From positions 17,378,001-17,442,000 of the forward strand of contig JAWQUS010000026.1 of assembly GCA_036365455.1 (NCBI GenBank): 64,000 nt of DNA. The letters run 5' to 3'. The stretch comes from Macrosoma leucophasiata. Lineage: Eukaryota > Arthropoda > Insecta > Lepidoptera > Hedylidae. A model generated the notes under the pieces. The model searched no databases and was not told where the DNA came from. It saw only the letters and a program-made list of their open reading frames with translations. Both the position numbers and the translations under genes were made by a program. Position 1 is the stretch's first letter, and every line of letters begins with the position of its first letter. Below are positions 54,586-63,745 of this stretch, piece by piece.

Positions 54586-55718
54586 TTTTTTTGTTCTGTT
54601 TCATTTAACTCTGCTTCAATCACTGAATTATTTACATGTTTAATATATCTTTTATTTAATTTATCATCTTCTCTAACTCTAAACCAGCATGCAGCTTCGG
54701 AATGATAGCGAACCCCTTTATTTAATTTTACGCATATTTTGCATGGATAACGTCCTTCATTTGTAATATTTATCCTTTGATTTTCATACTTTCTGTACGT
54801 TCCATTCCTATTTTTATTTACCAAATGTTCATACTTTCTCACCTCCTTGAATAAACATACTATATCGTTCATTGCTTCTCTATTTATCTTCTCTAATACA
54901 AAACCTGGCAAACCTACCGCTATCAGATCCACCAGTGTACCTGTATCAATTGAATTTCTCATGTCCAATAAAAGTTTTTCTTTTTTAATGGCATAGTCCA
55001 CTAATGAACCATCCTTATATTTAAATAACAATGCATAGGTCACTTGGTTCCAGTTTTGGTTTGCAAATGACTCGCACAACTTTTCTTTCCAAACTATCCA
55101 CTCTGAGTTGAGTGTTAATTTTATAATCATTGAGCTGTACCAATCAACACAACTTTTATCCATAAATAGTCGGAGAATCTCAATTTTTTGTTCATCTTTC
55201 ATAATACCGAAGCGAGAACATTCTCTCTCAAAAATGTCAATCCATTGCCTTGCATTCGAGTTTTTGCTCGTAAATTTCTCAATCACAAACTTCTCTGCGA
55301 CATATTTCAGATTCTGTTTTTTTAAATCATGTGTATTTTCTATTAACTTTGTAAACATTTCTTCCAATAAATACGAATCTCTAATTTGTTCTTCAGATGC
55401 TCGGTTATGTTCAATTTCCTCCAGATATTGTTCTCCAAATTGTAAGTTACCATCAGCATCTATGTAAATTTCTCGTAATTTATCTGTCATAGTTATCCAA
55501 ACTCTTCGTGTCTGATGTCTTTTCTTTAAACTATTTTTTACTTTGTTGTACACAGCTGTCTCAATTAATTCTTCGTGAAATCCAACAGACTGTAATTCCT
55601 CTGGTATAGCAAATTTTTTTTCATCTTTAGTTGTGATTGAGGTTACACAACAAATATTAGATTTTCCATCATTCGCCGGTAAAATCGTGAATTCAAAACG
55701 TAACTGCTCCATTTGCAT
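54582..55718 (-). CDS. Gag of a Ty3/gypsy-type retrotransposon
   Basis: Gag forms the particle in which the element's RNA is packaged. The 378 residues start at MQMEQL, close after the 5' LTR region. Residues 145-290 have the usual insect Ty3 capsid pattern (for example NARQWIDIFERECSRFGI). A zinc-knuckle-like site is at C326, C329, H339 and C344, spaced C-x2-C-x9-H-x4-C rather than the common x4 before His, and it may be atypical. The frame is open. It stops directly after a slippery sequence that would shift ribosomes into protease. Confidence 0.88.
   Translation of the reverse strand: MQMEQLRFEFTILPANDGKSNICCVTSITTKDEKKFAIPEELQSVGFHEELIETAVYNKVKNSLKKRHQTRRVWITMTDKLREIYIDADGNLQFGEQYLEEIEHNRASEEQIRDSYLLEEMFTKLIENTHDLKKQNLKYVAEKFVIEKFTSKNSNARQWIDIFERECSRFGIMKDEQKIEILRLFMDKSCVDWYSSMIIKLTLNSEWIVWKEKLCESFANQNWNQVTYALLFKYKDGSLVDYAIKKEKLLLDMRNSIDTGTLVDLIAVGLPGFVLEKINREAMNDIVCLFKEVRKYEHLVNKNRNGTYRKYENQRINITNEGRYPCKICVKLNKGVRYHSEAACWFRVREDDKLNKRYIKHVNNSVIEAELNETEQKN
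54585..54591 (-). promoter_or_regulatory. Slippery heptamer for -1 ribosomal frameshifting
   Basis: The minus strand reads A AAA AAC, in phase with the gag frame (CAA AAA AAC TAG), so it fits the X XXY YYZ rule. A -1 shift here enters the protease frame at CTA GTA GTG. The gag stop follows at once. I did not find a clear stem-loop in the AT-rich sequence downstream. Confidence 0.75.
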
Positions 55719-55762
55719 CTTTTTATAAACAAAATTGTCGTTTTATATCTTTTATATCGTTT

Positions 55763-55894
55763 CTTCTTTACAGGTTTGAGTTCATATTGTTTTATATTAC
55801 CTAAATAAAATAGTCTCTGTATAAAAAAACCTAACAATAAATCTTCTTTACAGCAACACAAGGTTTATTTCTTTCATGTAGTAAAACAGACTTA
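55763..55894. repeat. 132-bp segment, right copy
   Basis: Exact reverse complement of 52971-53102. In the element it lies between the 227-bp 5' LTR segment and gag. Just inside it (about 55727-55740) is acaaaattgtcg, an inverted match to the LTR end cgacaat, so inverted repeats flank this segment. Confidence 0.85.
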
Positions 55895-55896
55895 TA

Positions 55897-56123
55897 AAAC
55901 GACAATGAAAGTTTATTCTTTCACTTTTAAAACATAAAATAATATAATATTAAAATTTTCATTGATTATCCAATTGTCAATCAACTCGTATTTAAATCTG
56001 TCATCTGACATTCTGAATTCGTTTCTTCTTTAAAATCAGACAATTAAAAAGTTAAAAACTATAACCAAACTTCATGGTAAGTACACACACAGAGTGCGAA
56101 GAAAGAAATAGTATTTCTTTACA
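55897..56123 (-). repeat. 5' LTR segment, 227 bp
   Basis: The minus strand starts tgtaaagaaatac at 56123. It reads as identical to 53103-53329, implying very recent insertion or gene conversion. A gaataaac motif near the segment end could be a polyadenylation signal. Confidence 0.88.
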
Positions 56124-56129
56124 TATATT

Positions 56130-56794
56130 TGCATCTGATTATCATCATTTAACGCTACTAAGATCTTTCTTTTTTTTTTGGAGTCACAGCAGTCTTTAAC
56201 CGTGAGTTAGGAGATAATAGGTAGGTACTTCAATAGCTTGTCAGAACCCACTCAACAGTGTTTGGATGGACATGTACACGTCTATCCAAATCGTTATTTA
56301 CACCGTAAATCGAAAAATGATTTTTTGGTCGGTTTTTGTAGTCGGTCGATTTTTTTTAATCCATGCTATGACGAATAAGCATACAGTTTACCATACAGTT
56401 TACATTTATGGTAAGTGAAATACTCCAGCCTACTTATAGTACCTACTAACTACATACTCATACTACCTATCTATTTAAGTTCACTTACAAAGTTAAACCA
56501 TTCACCTACCTACATACATGCGCACGGAATAGATTTTGTGTACATGCGTCATACAATTAATCGTAGATAGACGCTGCATTGCCACATTGAATGACAACGC
56601 TAATCCTCAGTACAAAGAACAAACCAGCTCTGATCACATGAAGCTTCGACCAAACGTTTCGAAATGTCCCTAAACATTGTATAGTGAATATTATAATGTA
56701 TTGTTATTCATTGTGACAAAATAAAAAAAGTCTCGGATATATCCAATTCTACTTACCCATGAGACTAAAGTTTTTTTATTATTATATACCTAAG
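56130..56794. other. No recognisable feature
   Basis: AT-rich right flank of the retrotransposon. Confidence 0.5.
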
Positions 56795-57055
56795 GAAGGT
56801 GGCATACAAGCATTCAGCTCATATTGATGTTAAGAGGTGACTTCAGCCTCTACAGAGAAAACAGAGGTAGGGGCAGATGCTTTGCCACCCCTGAGACCTA
56901 ACTTGTTATGTCTCTATAAGAGTTATTACGGGGCCATACATTACCATCTAACCAGAACACGACAGTGCTGATGACTACCATTTGGCTCTAGATAGATTAG
57001 GTTAGGCGGTAGTGCCTACGCCCTCGAGCTCCTGCACTGGAATTCTACCACCAGT
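56795..57055 (-). mobile_element. Repeat family C, near full-length copy
   Basis: From ggtggcatacaagcattcag to gaattctaccaccagt. Diverged but complete. Confidence 0.7.
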
Positions 57056-57954
57056 ATACGAACTCAGTAACGATTCTTCCAATTAAGCGACAGAATATTG
57101 CGGCGGGCCCAAAATATCACCTAGCTTTGTCAGAGTTTGTCATAGTCTACTTTTTATAGGATAGAAGAATCGAAAGAATTGACTCCTTTTATTCTTGTTA
57201 GTCATCATTGGATAAAAAATACGTCAGTCATGAATTCTTACATCAGTATCTATTGTCAGCTCACAAACACTTCCATCACACGCGAAATAGATCGGTACAA
57301 TATCGTAACAATCATTTAACAATGCGGTCCGGGGATGCCGGCGGCAGAATAGGGGCTTTCCCGCTGTATTCCACTTTGCATAAACTTGCCTGGGGAATAG
57401 GGACGCGTAGGGTTTTAAGAGAAAATAACTATCTTGTTCTTGGGCTGTAGTTTTATATTTTATAGCATTAGTAGTAACCACCGTATTAACTAGAGGAACA
57501 CCTCTAAAGGACAAGTTCCACGTTGGGCCCGCATCTTGTACACTACATCAAAAGATAGAAAAAAATACGCGGAATCGTGGAAAAATCGTGGAAAAATGTC
57601 GTAAATATTTTATTTTATGTAATTTTTGTATGACAACAATACGTCACCATATTACTACAATGACATTCTTGTTTTTGAAATATACTTACGACAATAATAA
57701 ACGATTTGAATAGCTGAAAATGATTTAGTATTTTATGCTTCTTTTCTCAATATAGTCAATATAGCGTACATGGTGCGGGCCCAAGCTCCATACATTTTGG
57801 AACGTCTCCTTTTATGGAATTTTAAATTGTATATTTCTTATTTATATTTCTATTAAATTGTCTTCTGAACTTCTTGACATGTGGTCACAGTCACACCGTG
57901 TAGGCCAACTTAGCACCTTCACGCTTCAAAATCCTCTTATATTTTCCAGAAATT
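57056..57954. other. No recognisable gene
   Basis: Two overlapping opposite frames near 57208-57514 have no domain. The rest is AT-rich. Confidence 0.5.
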
Positions 57955-58060
57955 ATTGGTGACTCCTCTGGTCATTATGTCTGCTTCTGTTTTTCTTACG
58001 ATTCCTCTGGTCATCACGTCTCCTTCTGTTTTTTCTTACGACTCCACTGGTCATCACGTC
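57955..58060 (+). repeat. ~40-bp tandem repeat, about three units
   Basis: Units begin gtgactcctctggtcattat, gattcctctggtcatcacgt and gactccactggtcatcacgt. The first two continue into cttctgttttt-ctta. The repeats produce a 94-codon frame that is not a gene. Confidence 0.8.
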
Positions 58061-58460
58061 TTTAGTACATCTTCGATAAAAAAAACTGATTGTCATCACA
58101 CCTTCTTCCAATTTGTAAATTTCCAATTGCTTCCAATATGTTTGTGCAATGTATTTTCTCGTTTCTTGTTGTCACTTTTTCCAAATTTATTTATTATTTA
58201 CCTAATCATAATAATATATTTATTAATATACACATTATAAATTGACTGCCACTTGTGCGCCGGTGCCACCTAAAGGCGGCAATGGCAGGGTCGCCATGTA
58301 CCTAGAGGTTAATATGAAAAACGACTGTTCCAGTTGAAGGTTCGATTTATTGTCTGTTAATATAATTGTTTAACATACATTGGTACAATATAAGGAGAGT
58401 GTGTGCATGTATGACGTAGTACACACTACAGGGTGTATGCTTGTGCATATATATATGTAT
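58061..58460. other. No recognisable feature
   Basis: AT-rich, with a (ta/tg) run near 58446. Confidence 0.5.
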
Positions 58461-58528
58461 ATGCATTTACCCCTGCCATGTTATGCGTTAACACTTCGGG
58501 GATCACAGGCGTGAAGTTACGTTACGTT
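58461..58528 (+). repeat. SINE B tail fragment
   Basis: It has cacttcggggatcacaggcg and tgaagttacgttac, preceded by a degraded tgcatttacccctgcc. Confidence 0.55.
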
Positions 58529-59483
58529 ACTTAGATATTTAACTCACATAATAGGGAGACTAAATTTAAGAGCCCAATAACTCGGCAAATCAGTGGCCTA
58601 CTTCCACCAACCCGCATTAACCAGTTAATCATTAACCTACGCCGCATTATGAGGCTTCGTGACAGACGTGTGACCTCGCTCCCACGATAATTTACGAGCG
58701 GACTAAAGTCATGCAGCGAGACAAAAATAGGCTGATGAAAAACAGAGATAATGCCGTCCTATTTATTTAGAGCGGGCAGCTCTAATTCCGCAGAATCATC
58801 CGCTTTCATGGCGTAATGAGACAAATTAGAGTGTAAAAAGGATTCATCCGGAACTCTCTTTTAAGGGTAATGTTTGCGGCCATAATTTTAACGTGTTGTG
58901 GACCTTTCTCTCTTTGTGCGTGTTAAAGATCTTTAGCAGATAAGATGAACGTAATAAATTGCAAATTACTTATGAGTGTACACATTGGATGGTATTATTA
59001 ATGAGAATATATTTCGCAGGATAAATAGCAGTAATGTTCCTATTCTCTTTTATCTACTAATCTAGATTTATTACAAGTTGGTAATAAACGTAAATCACAT
59101 TTCATACGCATGCTAGAACATGTTACTAATTCAAAACTAGATTCAAGACATTTGATACGGAGATCGTTATTTCGTACCTACATGATTAGTGGAAAACCCA
59201 GTCGAATCGATTGGTTATAAACAATATTGTGTACATATCTTTTCATTCGCTTATATCTACTAGGTACCTAACTACAACTCATCTTTTCATCATTATTATT
59301 TACTAGTAGCTCACCCCGGCTTCTCGCCAGCACAATGAATGTAATAATATATCACTCAGTGAAGATACAGCTTTCTAATAGTGAAAGAATTTTTGAAATC
59401 GGTGCAATAGTTTTGTGTGAAAGCGTTACAAACGGACATGCAAAACACAAATGTTTCCTGTTTATAACATTATCATAGATACT
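58529..59483. other. No recognisable feature
   Basis: AT-rich sequence without a credible frame or repeat. Confidence 0.5.
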
Positions 59484-59757
59484 GTAATGGAAGTGGCAAA
59501 CAAGCATGCAGTTCACATTGATGTTAAGTGATGACTGCAGCCTATAGACACCCACATGAAGACCAAGGCCAAATGCAGATGCGTTACCACCCCTGAGGCC
59601 TAAGGTGTTATGCCTCTGTGCCGGAAATTACAGGGACGTACATTACCACCTGACCGGAACACGATAGTGCTGAACACTACCATTTAGCGGCAAGTAAATT
59701 AGGTAATGCGGTGGTGCCTACGCCCGCGAGCTCCGTCACTGGAGCTCTACCACCAGT
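59484..59757 (-). mobile_element. Repeat family C, full-length copy
   Basis: Complete on the minus strand, very close to the copy at 14379. Ends: taatggaagtggcaaacaag and gagctctaccaccagt. Confidence 0.78.
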
Positions 59758-60712
59758 AATTTTGATATTCCACTGGCACACCAACAACACCGAAACATAG
59801 TCCAAAATAACCTCTAAGGCACCAGAGAACCCAACATAAGCCTTGCAGCAATCAACATTTGTACGCTAACGAATAACAATTTTAGTGGACTATCCTATAC
59901 AATCATACTAATTTTAACTCCACAGTTACACTAACATTATAATCACATCCATAACAGGAAAGTAAGTAACAGAGCCCAAAATAACATGGCCCATTATCCG
60001 CTCAAATACCAGGCAAACATAACCATGCAGGAGGTAACATTTTTGAGCTAACGAGTGAGAATTTTAGTGGAGCGTCCGCGTTACGTAAACGAAACGACTC
60101 GCTCCCGGCACGATTACCGGGCCCCGGGCCACGGTTAATTGGTTCCGTGCAATTCCGCCCGTCCCGATATTATTTCCGGACTGATGCGACAGCTTGATTC
60201 TTGTTTTAGCCTCAATTAAGGTTTTAATAAGACTAAAACTCCGTTTCAAGTTTTTAGCGCATTCAGGTGTAATGAAGGACTGTTAGAGTAAAAGGTTTTT
60301 CAGAGTTAACAAGAAATACTTACTATAAAACTAAGAACAAAAAAAATTGGGAGGGCCACCCTGGGGTAAAAGAAATATTCTACAACCTATACTTATACCT
60401 AGTAAATACACACACAAAATTTCATGATAATCGGTCTAGCCGTACACTAACACGAGAATTATATATTAATAAGGAAGTTGTATTTGCCGGCATATTTTTG
60501 CGAAATATTATTTGCTGATTCGGAGACAACTGGATTGTTATCTTTGGTAAAAAGTGCGATAAATCTGGTAAAAAAATCGATGGCAATTTCGATATGGCAC
60601 TTAAAACAAAAAACATATCAACAACAGATTTCTGAACTTAGCTTTCGGATCACTATGATGCAAGCCGGTGACCGCGACCTTGTGACGTCGCAGCCGGTCC
60701 GACCGCTGCCAT
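59758..60712. other. No recognisable gene
   Basis: Short frames only. A weak R-type tail may lie near 60410-60475. Confidence 0.5.
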
Positions 60713-61028
60713 CATAGAACAACACGGGCCACCGGCCGCGGCAGACCGGAGGGGAGTAGCCATATGCAGGCTTTCCCCTCTGTCAAAGTACAAGCCCGAG
60801 TGGGCCTATGCCTGTCGCCTAGATGTTTAAATATGTGCGTGAAATTGTTTATGTAATTTGTTAATGTCAAGGTGAGTTTCGTAGTAATAGCCGATTTTGT
60901 AGTGTGTGTGTGTGAGTGTCACACGCATTTCCCCAAGCAAAAAAATGACAGATTGTTTTGCATCGGTAATAAACGCTCTGGCTACTCCTCTCCGGACCGC
61001 CGCGGCCGGTGGCCCGCGTTGCTCTATG
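60713..61028. mobile_element. Non-autonomous hAT-type MITE, copy 5, long terminal repeats
   Basis: It begins catagaacaacacgggccac and ends with the near complement of that sequence, gtggcccgcgttgctctatg. Unlike the other copies both ends keep about 50 bp of inverted repeat. The 8-bp flanks gctgccat and gctaccat (60705-60712, 61029-61036) match at seven positions. Confidence 0.82.
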
Positions 61029-61239
61029 GCTACCATCCATCGTGCCATCGACACTCAATTACTCACCTTATTTTTTTGTGACGAAGTAGCAATCAAATAT
61101 AAAATGCACATCGGTAAGTGATACTATATAAAATATAATAAACAGATAATAAACAGATAATTAAATGCAGAAAAGTAAAGAAGAAGTTGTTGTTCCTGAA
61201 CATATTATACATGGATACCTATTATTCCCATCTAGAAGT

Positions 61240-61340
61240 AACACGATAGTGCTGAACCGTATTACCTAATCAATCTGCCGCCTAATGGTAGTGCCATTAG
61301 GCGGCAGATTGATTAGGTAATACGGTGGTGCTTACACCCT
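61240..61340 (-). repeat. Repeat family C fragment with a 33-bp perfect hairpin
   Basis: Arms 61256-61288 and 61294-61326 are exact complements around tagtg. The right arm (ccattaggcggcagattgat onwards) is normal family C sequence. The left arm is an inverted copy of it inserted after acacgatagtgctgaa. Confidence 0.85.
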
Positions 61341-61752
61341 CGAAAATATTAACACCAGATATCACAACCCTGACTCATTTAGAAAAAAATAAGTTGCGGT
61401 AGATCTAATAAACAAATATCTTAATGCGATAACTCATTGATGTGATTACATCACCAATAACACAGCGTTTTCCTCAAGAAACTGGTGCGTTAGTGTGAGT
61501 GATTGAGAGATTATCCGGCGCATCGTAATTGTTTAATGACAGACGCATGCGCTTGCGTCGACGCTATTGTATGAAGGTGTGATTATGTAAATTTTGTCAA
61601 GTAATAAGCATTGATCTGTTATTTTCGTTTTTAACACTACTTACAGCTTTGTTAGTTCAGTTAGAAGCAGTAATTTTTTGCTTCCGTAATCTAAGTATTT
61701 TATAGGTTTCTTGTGCGGATTTCTCCTTAGAAAATTGACTTAAGTCTGCGTG
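61341..61752. other. No recognisable feature
   Basis: AT-rich spacer. Confidence 0.5.
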
Positions 61753-61995
61753 CGTTTTATAACGGGGTAGGCAGAGAGTGTAGAGCGCCAGATATCCCGG
61801 TCCTGACATACTTCTCGTGCCTCATCTACCTTCATCATTCTCTTCATACATGCACGCCGATTCCTAAGACTTTTGACCGCACCCTCGGACAGAACTCAAC
61901 CTATTTAGTCATGGTAGGTCAGTCTTGATCTTCCTGGGCCTCTGCAACCATCCACATTCGCATTGTATATCTGTTTAGTCATTCGCTCATTCGAC
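61753..61995 (-). repeat. LINE coding-end remnant H, longest copy
   Basis: The minus strand reads CRGPGRSRLTYHD, then after stop codons NRRACMKRMMKVDEAREVCQ and DRDIWRSTLSAYPV. This extends the C-terminal pattern of the other H copies. In-frame stops show it is dead. It resembles the last part of a non-LTR reverse transcriptase polyprotein, but the reverse transcriptase itself is absent. Confidence 0.5.
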
Positions 61996-62040
61996 ATTAT
62001 TTCTATTGCCCATTTTTATATTAATTTAAATAACGAGGAT

Positions 62041-62335
62041 ATTTCAAGATGTCATCATCATCATCATATCAGCCGAAAGATGTCCACTACTGGACCAAAG
62101 CCATAAGGGGGATATACCACAATCGCCACGTTGGGCATGCGGATTGGCGATCGCAATGGCGATAGTTTTATAGCAGGACGCTGCTGCCCATCTTGCATTA
62201 TTGCGCTTACTACCGCCCCATAGGAATGGTTTGACCGCCATTGTCTGGTTGAATGACTGCACTAGTGGAGAAATTCGCTCCAGTAGAAATAATTTCTTGC
62301 GCAAGTGAGCGACAGGGTCGTCACGTCCCGACACC
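62041..62335 (+). repeat. Interspersed repeat G, copy 2
   Basis: It starts in a (atc) run, then cagccgaaagatgtccacta and the blocks listed for 11813-12062. A 97-codon minus frame across it is not conserved in copy 1. Confidence 0.65.
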
Positions 62336-63364
62336 AAGATGTATTGTTAATTAAATTAATTTACCAAACAAAAGCAACAAGAAAAGTTTCAAAGGTTCTA
62401 TTTGAACTAAAACTCAAGCAATATATCAAGTGTGTTTAGTCAATGTATAACGGCAATAAATTAGAGAGAATTCGCACAAACAGCGCCGAGTTAGATGAAC
62501 AAAGATTATTAATTGTTATTTTATTGGATTTTCGCCCTAACACATGCCAGTGAAATATTTTTTAAAAGAAAAATTGACAAGTTCAATTTGGAGAGTGGCT
62601 GGACTAGAGATCTCAGTGGTAGCGGTCCCGCCTGAAATCATATTCTTCATAAAAATAAATTTAACCAATGATGGTGCTCTTTACGCACATTTATTTTAAT
62701 TGTATCGTCCGTGCCATTTTTATGGCGTAGACTTCTTTAAAACGCACGGCAACGCGAATTGGCACCACAGTGTTCGGTTAACCTTATACGTTAACCATTT
62801 AGTACATTCGTATATGTACTCCACACGTATGTCGAAATCTTGTCATTGTTGCTCTTAATTAGCAGTAGTTGACACGTTGCTTGTCTTGTCCATTTAGCAG
62901 TCCAATCCAGACAGGCCAATAAATATGTTTAGGTTTATCGGAACATTCATCTAGCATGTTGCTAGAATCCGTGGTGATGGCGTGGTGATAATGATAATCA
63001 TAATCATTTATTTACCAGAATGTAGTGGATACATGTAGGTACAGATGGTGAGGTAATAACATTATAGCACTAACACATTTTACCATTACAATGGTGTATA
63101 AAATATCCATAAACTTAGCAAAATATGTCAAAATATTATTTAGTCAAATTATCGAGTCATTAATCAATTATAATATTATTTTTTGTGTCATATAATCCTT
63201 TAAGTCATAAAAACAATGTTGATGTAGCCATTGAAGCAGTTTTTTTTTAAATAATGATAATTGTGTTTCTTTAAGCGTCGTCGGTAATTTATTGTAGACT
63301 CTTATGGCGTTAACATAAGCATTTCTTTTATGCAATTCAATCCGATACTGTGGTTATAAACAGT
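62336..63364. other. No recognisable gene
   Basis: AT-rich sequence. Confidence 0.5.
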
Positions 63365-63445
63365 TTAACCTGTCAAGGAACGTAAGGCCACCGGCGCCCA
63401 GACACAATTGAATTTCAATTGTCATATTTTTCTCGTGTCTGGAGG
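63365..63445. repeat. Repeat U, copy 2
   Basis: Identical over all 81 bases to 24888-24968. Both units end exactly after gtgtctggagg and then diverge. Confidence 0.8.
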
Positions 63446-63579
63446 ACTTAAATTGATTTCTGGCCCTAGCATTTCTACTTGTATATTCGGAATTAAGTTT
63501 AAAATAACATGGATGCTGCTTTACAAAAACACATAGCTCTCTTATATACATGCAAGCCAACAGTAAGTAAGATACTTAA

Positions 63580-63670
63580 CTAAAATGATTTTTCAGCTTC
63601 CGTGATGCCGGGCAGACTAAACTATAGGTACATTTACTATTTAGTCTGCCCGGGGCTGAAAATCATTTGC
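63580..63670. repeat. Nested inverted repeat
   Basis: An inner pair, ccgggcagactaaac and the complement tttagtctgcccgg, is enclosed by tgatttttcagc and gctgaaaatca. Arms 63583-63620 and 63637-63667, imperfect. Confidence 0.7.
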
Positions 63671-63695
63671 TGTTTGAGACGGTGAAACAAAAAAC

Positions 63696-63745
63696 AAATA
63701 CAGTGAAAAACGGTGATACAAAGACCACCGTTTTTCACTGTATTT
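63696..63745. repeat. Perfect 20-bp hairpin, 10-bp loop
   Basis: Arms 63696-63715 and 63726-63745 are exact complements. The arm is aaatacagtgaaaaacggtg. Outside them the A-run and T-run extend the pairing. Confidence 0.88.

Larger units (their letters stand above)
52971..56123 (-). mobile_element. Ty3/gypsy-type LTR retrotransposon lacking RT and RNase H
   Basis: Order on the minus strand: LTR segment (56123-55897), a 132-bp segment, gag (55718-54582), a protease start, integrase (54446-53367), a purine-rich tract, LTR segment (53329-53103), then the same 132-bp segment inverted (53102-52971). The two 227-bp segments read as identical, and so do the 132-bp segments. Reverse transcriptase and RNase H are gone: only about 135 bp separates gag from integrase. 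There is no envelope gene. Flanking TATA-rich sequence hides the exact target duplication. No tRNA primer-binding site starting TGG is evident after the 5' LTR. Confidence 0.92.

Noticed and set aside
55108..55467. 119-codon plus-strand frame
   Set aside because: It is the antisense shadow of gag.
55720..55762. tRNA primer-binding site after the 5' LTR
   Set aside because: No TGG-starting complement to a tRNA 3' end was found. Self-priming through the LTR-complementary stretch is conceivable but not supported.
52971..56123. DIRS/Ngaro-type retrotransposon, suggested by inverted end segments
   Set aside because: Those use a tyrosine recombinase. This element has a DDE integrase, a polypurine tract and direct LTR segments.
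53103..56123. Endogenous retrovirus with an envelope gene
   Set aside because: No open frame follows integrase before the 3' LTR; only about 27 bp remain before the polypurine tract.
57955..58060. CRISPR-like repeat array
   Set aside because: The units are contiguous and diverged, without unique spacers. The setting is animal nuclear DNA.
62044..62337. 97-codon minus-strand frame
   Set aside because: It lies in repeat G, including the translated (atc) run that gives a poly-Met stretch.
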